Shown here piece by piece: positions 1 through 4,688 of a stretch of DNA of 5,950 nt. The stretch comes from Dehalococcoidia bacterium. Its GTDB lineage: Bacteria; Chloroflexota; Dehalococcoidia; GIF9; AB-539-J10. How positions within the stretch are numbered: position 1 is the first letter of the stretch; every line of letters starts with the position of its first letter. Below the pieces are notes generated by a model. The model was given only the letters and a program-made list of their open reading frames with translations, was not told where the DNA came from and did not search any database. The position numbers and the translations under genes were made by a program. Location: positions 1 through 5,950 of the forward strand of contig JAUWFX010000112.1 of assembly GCA_030606765.1 (NCBI GenBank), given 5' to 3'.

Positions 1-197
1 AGGTCAAAGTGTATATCCTGGACTAGAGTATCTGTAGTAGCTAACTGGATGTGATTGTCGCTTTGCCAAGCAGCAGCGTCATCACCAATGCCCACTAAAA
101 CTTCTTGCCACGGAGTGCGTCCAGAATTTTCGTATCTAGCACTGCTGCTGCGTATAAGGTTAATCAGACCAAATTCTCCCAACTCAGATACTTTCAT
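1..197 (-). CDS. thiL: thiamine-monophosphate kinase, N-terminal part (runs off the left edge)
   Basis: ThiL phosphorylates thiamine monophosphate with ATP to give the cofactor thiamine diphosphate in the cytosol. Reading the minus strand from an ATG at 197 gives 65 codons with no stop. The N-terminus MKVSELGEFGLINLI matches the usual ThiL opening. It is followed by VGIGDDAAAW (residues 35-44) and ATTDTLVQDIHF (53-64), the acidic ATP/Mg-binding segments of the AIR-synthase/ThiL fold. An in-frame ATG at 230 would add 11 residues (MLNKASVIIPA). I prefer 197 because family members usually begin at this point and the extended -10 box at 205-210 would lie inside the longer reading frame. No Shine-Dalgarno sequence precedes 197. 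The gene diverges from rpsF. About four fifths of it lies outside the window, so its integrity cannot be judged. Confidence 0.9.
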   Translation of the reverse strand, partial: MKVSELGEFGLINLIRSSSARYENSGRTPWQEVLVGIGDDAAAWQSDNHIQLATTDTLVQDIHFD

Positions 198-204
198 TGC
201 GGGA

Positions 205-213
205 ATTATAACA
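205..213 (-). promoter_or_regulatory. extended -10 promoter element of thiL
   Basis: On the minus strand the sequence reads TGTTATAAT, a TG-N-TATAAT extended -10 element with a perfect TATAAT at 210-205. Only seven bases (TCCCGCA) separate it from the thiL ATG at 197. Transcription normally starts six to eight bases after the -10 box, so the mRNA would begin at or next to the start codon. No good TTGACA is present at the usual distance, which extended -10 promoters tolerate. This is inferred from sequence only. Confidence 0.55.
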
Positions 214-272
214 CTGGCTTTATTTAACATTCTAGCTGGTAGATATAATAGGTGGCTAAAACATAGGCCTTG

Positions 273-299
273 TTGCCATTTTATTCCCTGTGGTATAAA
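273..299 (+). promoter_or_regulatory. promoter of the rpsF operon (extended -10, leaderless-type spacing)
   Basis: TTGCCA at 273-278 resembles a -35 box. TGGTATAAA at 291-299 is an extended -10 element. The spacer is 15 bases, a little short. Eight bases (ATCTAGAC) separate the -10 hexamer from the rpsF ATG at 308, so the predicted transcript starts about 0-2 bases before the start codon. There is no purine-rich ribosome-binding sequence upstream of rpsF, which agrees with a leaderless transcript. It mirrors the thiL promoter in the same gap. Confidence 0.55.
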
Positions 300-307
300 A
301 TCTAGAC

Positions 308-595
308 ATGCGTGATTATGAGCTGGTAGCTATAATTAGTCCCGAAATTGATGAAGAGGGAGTGTCTAAAATTGTAGACAAGGTGACTCAGTCCATTAAT
401 AGCCGTGGTGGGGCGGTGGAAGAGATAAAAAAATGGGGGAGAAGAAAGCTGGCTTACCCTATAAGGAAATTTATGGAGGCTGATTATGTTCTAGCTCGCT
501 TTAAGTTAATGCCAAAATCGGTTAAGGAACTTGAAGGAGAAATTAGTGCTTCGGGGGACATTCTGCGATATCTTGTGGTAAAAGTAGAAGATTAA
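308..595 (+). CDS. rpsF: 30S ribosomal protein bS6
   Basis: bS6 binds bS18 as a heterodimer on the central domain of 16S rRNA in the small subunit. The product has 95 residues, normal for the family. It opens with MRDYELVAIISPEIDEEG (1-18), the typical first strand of the ferredoxin-like fold. It continues with WGRRKLAYPIRKFMEADYVL (43-62), the diagnostic S6 block, and ends with ILRYLVVKVED. The ATG at 308 is the family start. It has no Shine-Dalgarno sequence and lies just downstream of an extended -10 box, so a leaderless mRNA is likely. The next gene, ssb, starts one base after the stop, the usual rpsF-ssb-rpsR arrangement. There is no C-terminal acidic extension. Confidence 0.97.
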   Translation: MRDYELVAIISPEIDEEGVSKIVDKVTQSINSRGGAVEEIKKWGRRKLAYPIRKFMEADYVLARFKLMPKSVKELEGEISASGDILRYLVVKVED

Positions 596-596
596 T

Positions 597-1004
597 ATGG
601 CGAGCTTAAACAAAATAATGCTCATTGGCAACGTAGGTAGTGACCCTGAAATGCGCTATACCCCGAATGGCAAAGCGGTTACCTCTTTTAGCTTGGCTAC
701 TAGTCGCCGCTACACTACTTCTGCTGGAGAGACCAAGGAAGAAACAGACTGGTTTAGAATTAGCGTTTGGGGTAAGCAGGCGGAGGTTTGCAATCAATTT
801 GTGACTAAAGGTAAGCAGGTTTATGTAGAGGGCAGGTTACATGCTCGCAACTGGGAAGGACAGGATGGGCAGGCGCGCACCAGTCTTGAGGTAACTGCAA
901 ATCAGGTGCTTTTTCTTGGTAAGCCAGGAGCTGTAGCTCCCCTTCCTGAAGAGGGCGTTCCTGAGGAAGGTGAAATTAAGCCTGAAGATCTACCCTTTGA
1001 CTAA
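597..1004 (+). CDS. ssb: single-stranded DNA-binding protein
   Basis: SSB coats single-stranded DNA as a tetramer and recruits repair and replication enzymes through its C-terminal tip. The 135-residue product begins MASLNKIMLIGNVGSDPEMR and has the OB-fold blocks FSLATSRRYT (31-40), DWFRISVWGKQAEVC (51-65) and GKQVYVEGRLHARNW (72-86). The linker-tail after about residue 108 is short (about 27 residues) and rich in Glu and Pro. It ends PEDLPFD, so one Asp follows the Pro-Phe that normally closes the protein. The start lies one base after the rpsF stop, with only a weak AGAAG upstream, so translational coupling is likely. It sits between the two ribosomal genes as in most bacteria. Confidence 0.97.
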   Translation: MASLNKIMLIGNVGSDPEMRYTPNGKAVTSFSLATSRRYTTSAGETKEETDWFRISVWGKQAEVCNQFVTKGKQVYVEGRLHARNWEGQDGQARTSLEVTANQVLFLGKPGAVAPLPEEGVPEEGEIKPEDLPFD

Positions 1005-1007
1005 AAT

Positions 1008-1014
1008 AAAGGAG
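1008..1014 (+). promoter_or_regulatory. Shine-Dalgarno site that fixes the TTG start of rpsR
   Basis: AAAGGAG lies eight bases before TTG at 1023. It is one of the strongest ribosome-binding sites in the window. It decides the rpsR start, since no ATG or GTG occurs in that frame until codon 39, inside the conserved S18 core. Confidence 0.85.
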
Positions 1015-1022
1015 AATAAAAT

Positions 1023-1349
1023 TTGGCTTATACTGGAAGAGTAGCTAATACTGGAAGAGTAGCTAATACTAGAAGAGTAAGAGGTACGAGGAACTTCATC
1101 ACCAGGCCGGCAGTCTGTCCCTTTTGCAAAGGACGTATGAAAATTGACTATAAAGATGTTTCTGTGTTATCTCGCTATATTTCCAATCAGGGTAAAATTG
1201 TGTCGCGACGGAGGAGCAGAACCTGTGCTAAACATCAAAGAAGCTTGGCACAAGCTATAAAGAGAGCTCGTTATCTCGCTATGTTACCTTACGCACCAAA
1301 ACATATTTGGAAAACAGGAGGCGTCGGCCTATCCCGTTCGACAGTTTGA
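1023..1349 (+). CDS. rpsR: 30S ribosomal protein bS18, with N- and C-terminal extensions
   Basis: bS18 pairs with bS6 on the 30S platform. The core is clear: CPFCKGR (32-38), IDYKDVSVLSRYISNQGKIV (41-60), TCAKHQRSLAQAIKRARYLA (67-86) and MLPY (87-90). Cys32, Cys35, Cys68 and His71 could form a zinc site, as in the cysteine-containing S18 forms; this is inferred from spacing. The start is TTG, supported by AAAGGAG eight bases upstream. At 108 residues the protein is longer than the usual 70-90. The N-terminus carries a duplicated TGRVAN hexapeptide, and about 18 residues follow LPY (APKHIWKTGG and onward). Thr-Gly, usual before the third Cys, is replaced by Ser-Arg. rplI, which often follows rpsR, is absent; rpmH starts three bases after the stop. 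Confidence 0.96.
   Translation: MAYTGRVANTGRVANTRRVRGTRNFITRPAVCPFCKGRMKIDYKDVSVLSRYISNQGKIVSRRRSRTCAKHQRSLAQAIKRARYLAMLPYAPKHIWKTGGVGLSRSTV
1032..1079 (+). repeat. 18-bp in-frame tandem repeat at the 5' end of rpsR (2.7 units)
   Basis: Two identical 18-base units (1032-1049 and 1050-1067) each encode Thr-Gly-Arg-Val-Ala-Asn. A third, partial unit at 1068-1079 differs by one base (Gly to Arg codon). Identity at the DNA level points to recent slippage or duplication. Each unit, with the T before it, also contains TACT-GGAAG-AGTA, a possible 4-bp stem with a five-base loop; the third has AGAAG in the loop. Confidence 0.9.
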
Positions 1350-1352
1350 AGA

Positions 1353-1493
1353 ATGCCAAAACGGACTTATCAACCGAAGAAAATTCCCCGGAAGCGCAGC
1401 TTAGGTTTTCGCGCTAGAATGGCCACTCGAGCTGGAAGACGAGTGCTTCAAGCAAGGCGCCTTAAGGGGAGGTATAGGCTGACTCCAGTTTAA
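1353..1493 (+). CDS. rpmH: 50S ribosomal protein bL34
   Basis: bL34 is a very small, basic large-subunit protein. This 46-codon gene begins ATG at 1353 and ends TAA at 1491-1493. The product opens [15 protein letters not shown], then [15 protein letters not shown] (18-32), [14 protein letters not shown] (33-46). TYQP, the GFRARM block and the KGR near the end are the family signature, and the length is normal. It starts three bases after the rpsR stop with only GAAGA-like purines in front, so it probably depends on translation of rpsR. rpmH followed by rnpA is one of the most conserved gene pairs in bacteria. dnaA, its frequent upstream neighbour near the replication origin, is not present. 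Confidence 0.97.
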   Translation: MPKRTYQPKKIPRKRSLGFRARMATRAGRRVLQARRLKGRYRLTPV

Positions 1494-1502
1494 CTCTAAC
1501 TT

Positions 1503-1841
1503 GTGAAGGAGCCTCATTTTTTAACTAATAGAGCACAATATATCTTGGTTTATCGACAAGGCAAAGTATGGGCAAATAGCTTGGTGGTTATGAAGGCGAT
1601 GCCCAATGGTTTAAGTCTGAGTAGATATGGTTTTTCTGTGACCAAAAAAGTAGGTAAGGCGGTGCAGCGTAATCGCTTGAAGAGGCTACTCAAGGAAATA
1701 ATGAGAATGCAATCGCTAAAGTCGGGATGGGATATCGTCTTCATTGCTCGGTTTGTAGCAGGCAATGCTGACTATCATCAGCTAGGGAGGGCAGTAACCA
1801 AGCTTTTAACTCGGGCGCAATTGCTGGAGAGCAACGAATGA
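1503..1841 (+). CDS. rnpA: ribonuclease P protein component
   Basis: RnpA is the protein cofactor of the RNase P ribozyme, which trims the 5' leader of precursor tRNAs. The 112-residue product has [20 protein letters not shown] (42-61), containing the RNR signature (56-58) that contacts RNase P RNA, followed by LLKEIMR and GWDIVFIAR (75-83). The start is GTG at 1503, nine bases after rpmH. No Shine-Dalgarno sequence precedes it; the only AAGGAG (1506-1511) lies just inside the coding sequence. No other ATG or GTG lies nearby that would keep the full domain. The stop overlaps the yidD start by four bases (ATGA). N-terminal sequence VYRQGK (16-21) is also typical. Confidence 0.95.
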   Translation: MKEPHFLTNRAQYILVYRQGKVWANSLVVMKAMPNGLSLSRYGFSVTKKVGKAVQRNRLKRLLKEIMRMQSLKSGWDIVFIARFVAGNADYHQLGRAVTKLLTRAQLLESNE

Positions 1842-2047
1842 CTCAATTAGCTCTGGGTTTAATTAAATTATACCAGAACACAGTGTCGAAGGGTCTTCCT
1901 AGTGTTTGTCGTTTCAAGCCTACATGCTCTCAGTATGCTTTTGAGGCAATTAAAAGACATGGGTTTATCCGAGGTAGCTGGCTGGCAGCCAAAAGGATAG
2001 GGCGATGTAATCCCTTCTCCGAAGGTGGCTATGACCCCGTACCTTAG
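1838..2047 (+). CDS. yidD: membrane protein insertion efficiency factor YidD
   Basis: YidD is a small membrane-associated protein that assists YidC-dependent membrane protein insertion; the mechanism is not settled. The 69-residue product carries the whole family signature: [20 protein letters not shown] (22-41), the RIGRCNPF block (53-60) and a terminal GGYDPVP. The three conserved cysteines are at 24, 30 and 57. An amphipathic N-terminal helix ([13 protein letters not shown]) is present. The ATG overlaps the rnpA stop by four bases, and GGAG at 1826-1829, eight bases before it, is a good ribosome-binding site. rnpA-yidD-yidC is the standard order, but here another gene separates yidD from yidC. 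Confidence 0.96.
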   Translation: MTQLALGLIKLYQNTVSKGLPSVCRFKPTCSQYAFEAIKRHGFIRGSWLAAKRIGRCNPFSEGGYDPVP

Positions 2048-2054
2048 TTATAGA

Positions 2055-3221
2055 ATGAAGCAACCAAAAATATTGTTCCTCGTTATAATTGTTCTTTTGC
2101 CCTTGATACTGGTTTCCTGTATTTCAGGTGGGACTCAGTCGGCGAGGGGATGGCCAGGAACTACAGTTCACGACGGTATCATCTATGCTGGCTCCACGGA
2201 TGGCAGTGTGGTGGCGATAAATTCGTCAACTGAAAATCTAGAATGGTCTTATTCCATCGCCCTGGTCACCGCACCCTCCAGCTTCTTATCATGTGGCCAG
2301 ACATCGGCTCCAACTGCTATATATGGTACACCGGTTGTAGATAGAGATATAGTTTACATTGGCACTTATAGTGGCCAGGTATATGCCTTAACTATAGCTA
2401 GGGGCGCAGATAGATGGGTTTACCCCAGAACTGGTTCAATAGGAGCTATTGTGGGTAGCCCAGTTATAGCCAATGAAACCATCTATATTAGTAGCTCAGA
2501 CAGCATGGTTTATGCTCTGGATACAATTCATGGTGATCTTAAATGGAAATCTGAGATCTTAGACGAGGAAGGCAAAAGACATGAAAAGTTATGGACCTCC
2601 CTTGTGGTTCATGATGACGCCGTTTACATGAGCACTTTCGATGGTCATATCTATGCTTTATCAGCTGAAACAGGCGAACTGGATTGGTCTTTTGAATCAG
2701 AGGCAGGCTTCACTTCCTCACCAGTGATTGACGAAGATACTATATTTTTGGGCTCGTTTGACCGCTATCTTTATGCCGTAAAAATAGGTAGTGATTTGCC
2801 AATGTGGAAATTTCCCGAGGAGGGACCGGCCGGTAATTGGTTCTGGGCGTCTCCTATAATCAATGAAGGCATAGTTTATGCTGGCTGTCTCGATGGCAAA
2901 GTTTATGCTATTGAGGCACAAACAGGGGGAAAATTGTGGGAGTTTGATGCTGGAAACGCTATAGTTTCCCCGCCTGTTTTGATGGATAATCTACTAATAG
3001 TAACTGATGAATCAGGCACTGTATATGTTTTTGACCTCAGCGCCGAACTTGAGGACGAGGCAGCGCCGTTAAAGGTTATCTCAATTGAGGCTGATGTTAG
3101 AAGTTCCTTTTGTGCTCAAGAAGGTCTAGTTTATATTCGAGGTGAAGATAACTGGATATATGTTGTGGATATTGATAGTGGGACAGTGAGCTGGAAAGTC
3201 CCTTTGACTATTGAAGAGTGA
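2055..3221 (+). CDS. BamB-like lipoprotein, eight-bladed PQQ-repeat beta-propeller
   Basis: The 388-residue product starts with a lipoprotein signal: MKQPK, a hydrophobic stretch (6-20) and a lipobox LVSC with Cys22 as the predicted lipidated residue, so it should be anchored on the outer face of the cytoplasmic membrane. The rest is a chain of about eight repeats with the pattern VYxGSxDGxVYALxxxTGxxxW, starting near residues 38, 93, 136, 185, 223, 266, 305 and 352. That is the PQQ-like propeller family, which includes BamB and quinoprotein dehydrogenases. No catalytic dehydrogenase domain is seen, so a scaffold or binding role is more likely. The gene starts seven bases after yidD and ends 12 bases before yidC. 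An in-frame ATG at 2031, inside the yidD end with AAGG-like purines before it, would add eight residues. Function is not known; a link to YidC is inferred from position only. Confidence 0.85.
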   Translation: MKQPKILFLVIIVLLPLILVSCISGGTQSARGWPGTTVHDGIIYAGSTDGSVVAINSSTENLEWSYSIALVTAPSSFLSCGQTSAPTAIYGTPVVDRDIVYIGTYSGQVYALTIARGADRWVYPRTGSIGAIVGSPVIANETIYISSSDSMVYALDTIHGDLKWKSEILDEEGKRHEKLWTSLVVHDDAVYMSTFDGHIYALSAETGELDWSFESEAGFTSSPVIDEDTIFLGSFDRYLYAVKIGSDLPMWKFPEEGPAGNWFWASPIINEGIVYAGCLDGKVYAIEAQTGGKLWEFDAGNAIVSPPVLMDNLLIVTDESGTVYVFDLSAELEDEAAPLKVISIEADVRSSFCAQEGLVYIRGEDNWIYVVDIDSGTVSWKVPLTIEE

Positions 3222-3233
3222 GGGTCGCACCCC

Positions 3234-3974
3234 ATGATAGAAGTATGGCATTTAATTATAGGTAACCCGGTACTTAATGTGTTGATTGCCTTGAGCCACC
3301 TCTTATCTGGTGAGTTTGGGTTAGCAATCATTGGCCTTACTATTATCGTTCGTTTAATCTCCTGGCCTCTTACAAAGCGCCAACTTAATTCAAGCAAAGC
3401 TTTGCAGGATATGCAGCCGAAGATTCAGGAATTACAGAAGAAATATGGTAAAAATAAGCAAAAGCTGCAGGAAGAAACGATGAAGATTTATAAGGAAGCC
3501 GGGGTAAACCCTCTGGGCTGCTTATGGCCCATGTTAATTCAGCTTCCTATCTGGATTGCCCTCTATCAAGCCATCATGAGAGCTCTGGCTACCACGCCCG
3601 AGAACTTACTTGATTTAGCTCATCGGCTTTACTCTTGGGACATAGTGAATCAAGCGATTCCTTTGAATAGCCATTTTTTGTGGCTTGATTTAGGACAACC
3701 TGACCCATATATGATTCTAGCTATCATAGTTGGTGGCACAATGTGGGTACAGCAGAAGATGACCCAGGCGCCAACGGTTGACCCAAGGCAGCAGTCCACA
3801 AGCAGGATGATGTTGTTGATGATGCCGCTCATGTTTGGCTTTCTTACCTTGATGTTCCCGAGTGGTTTGGCTCTCTACTGGGCAGTTTCCAATATAATTG
3901 GCATTATAACCCAATATTTCTTCACTGGTGGCTGGGGTTATCTTAAATTCCGTTCTCCTTCTCAGTCGACATAG
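3234..3974 (+). CDS. yidC: YidC/Oxa1-family membrane protein insertase
   Basis: YidC inserts and folds proteins in the cytoplasmic membrane, alone or with the Sec translocon. The 246-residue protein is the short form without the large periplasmic domain of proteobacterial YidC. It shows TM1 (about 28-46) with the conserved Arg40 of the hydrophilic groove, a charged cytosolic hairpin (about 54-90, MQPKIQELQKKYGKNKQKLQ), TM2 around NPLGCLWPMLIQLPIWIALY (92-111), TM3 (about 158-175), TM4 (about 191-208) and TM5 with the signature FPSGLALYWAVSNIIGIITQ (208-227). No lipobox is present, unlike many Firmicutes homologues. The C-terminal tail is short and only weakly basic. GAGGG at 3220-3224 lies nine bases before the ATG. 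It follows the propeller lipoprotein by 12 bases. Confidence 0.96.
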   Translation: MIEVWHLIIGNPVLNVLIALSHLLSGEFGLAIIGLTIIVRLISWPLTKRQLNSSKALQDMQPKIQELQKKYGKNKQKLQEETMKIYKEAGVNPLGCLWPMLIQLPIWIALYQAIMRALATTPENLLDLAHRLYSWDIVNQAIPLNSHFLWLDLGQPDPYMILAIIVGGTMWVQQKMTQAPTVDPRQQSTSRMMLLMMPLMFGFLTLMFPSGLALYWAVSNIIGIITQYFFTGGWGYLKFRSPSQST

Positions 3975-4004
3975 TGAAAGAAGAACCAGCATTGCAGAGA
4001 TGAT

Positions 4005-4036
4005 CGCAAGTTGCGTTGGTAATAAAGCAAATTGCT
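4005..4036. promoter_or_regulatory. pair of similar 11-bp dyads 21 bp apart in the yidC-jag gap
   Basis: CGCAA-G-TTGCG (4005-4015) and AGCAA-A-TTGCT (4026-4036) are two perfect inverted repeats with five-base arms and a shared core GCAA-N-TTGC. Their centres (4010 and 4031) are 21 bp apart, close to two helical turns, as expected for two protein-binding sites on one DNA face. They sit in the only sizeable gap of the gene run, just before the jag ribosome-binding site (AAAGGG, 4037-4042). As RNA, arms of one could also pair with the other. No run of T follows, so an intrinsic terminator is unlikely. Function is unproven. Confidence 0.4.
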
Positions 4037-4053
4037 AAAGGGAAAATCGGACT

Positions 4054-4686
4054 ATGGAAGGGATTGAGATAACAGCTGCGACAGTAGAAGAGGCGATAGA
4101 GAAAGCAGAGGCACAACTGGGGCTGAGCCGGGACCAATTTGAGGTGGAGGTTATTAGGGAGGAGAAATCGGGAATTTTGGGAGCAAAAGGCGAGGAGGCT
4201 TTAATCAAGGTGATTCCAGTAATCCCGACGGAAAAAGACGCGGTCAAGGTGGTCACAGAAATTTTAGATACGTTGCTTGAATTGCTGGGTGTAACAGGCA
4301 GGGTTGAAGTGCTATCTGATGAGATACCTCTAGCTTTGGATATCGAGGGTGACGATTTAGGTATCTTGATTGGTCGGCGAGGTCAGACACTGGCTTCCTT
4401 GGAATATGTTACCAAGCTCATAGTAGTTGGACGGTTAAAGACTTGGTTGCCGTTAACAGTTGACGTTGCCGGATACAAAAAACGCCGTTGTGATTCCTTG
4501 CAAACATTGGCCCTATATCTAGCTGAGCAAGTGAAATCAAGACGGCGTGCCATAACCATGGAGCCAATGCCTGCTGACGAACGCCGTATTGTTCATTTAA
4601 CTCTGGCTGATAATCCCGATGTAACAACTCAGAGCATAGGTGAGGGTGAGAGTAGGAAAGTGGTTGTTTTACTGAGACAGGGTTAG
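4054..4686 (+). CDS. jag: Jag/KhpB (EloR) RNA-binding protein
   Basis: Jag is a cytosolic RNA-binding protein, linked in Firmicutes to control of cell elongation and division together with KhpA; its targets here are unknown. The 210-residue product has three domains: Jag_N (about 1-53, with the KSGILGAKGEEALIKV segment at 38-53), a KH domain (about 60-140) with the GxxG loop GRRG at 107-110 in ILIGRRGQTLASLEYVTKL, and an R3H domain (about 145-208) with the ERRIVH core at 176-181. The linker between Jag_N and KH is very short. AAAGGG at 4037-4042 lies 11 bases before the ATG. yidC-jag is the classic neighbour pair, but here a 79-base gap with paired dyads lies between them. ileS starts two bases after the stop, where mnmE is more usual. 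Confidence 0.95.
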   Translation: MEGIEITAATVEEAIEKAEAQLGLSRDQFEVEVIREEKSGILGAKGEEALIKVIPVIPTEKDAVKVVTEILDTLLELLGVTGRVEVLSDEIPLALDIEGDDLGILIGRRGQTLASLEYVTKLIVVGRLKTWLPLTVDVAGYKKRRCDSLQTLALYLAEQVKSRRRAITMEPMPADERRIVHLTLADNPDVTTQSIGEGESRKVVVLLRQG

Positions 4687-4688
4687 CC

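Noticed and set aside
244..249. Second TATAAT on the plus strand upstream of rpsF
   Set aside because: It has no TG extension and no -35 box at a proper distance (nearest TTAACA leaves 14 bases), so it is less likely than the box at 294-299. It stays as an alternative to test.
289..298. DnaA-box-like sequence (minus strand TTATACCACA) that might hint at a replication origin
   Set aside because: It has an extra base compared with TTATNCACA, there is only one, and neither dnaA nor an AT-rich unwinding region is present.
55..315. Plus-strand open frame of 86 codons before rpsF
   Set aside because: It lies antisense to the clear thiL N-terminus and across both promoters, its translation is low-complexity and unlike any family, and it overlaps the rpsF start.
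606..797. Minus-strand open frame inside ssb
   Set aside because: It is fully contained in a well-supported SSB gene; no recognisable domain or ribosome-binding site.
3131..3397. Minus-strand open frame across the lipoprotein-yidC junction
   Set aside because: It is antisense to two strongly supported genes and has no recognisable domain.
3974..4003. Possible nine-codon leader peptide (GTG at 3974) after yidC
   Set aside because: It has no ribosome-binding site of its own, no regulatory codon run and no following attenuator-like terminator.
3975..4053. Intrinsic terminator or a separate promoter in the yidC-jag gap
   Set aside because: The dyads have short arms and no T-run follows. TTGCAG at 3992 and TAATAA at 4020 are 22 bases apart, too far for a standard promoter.
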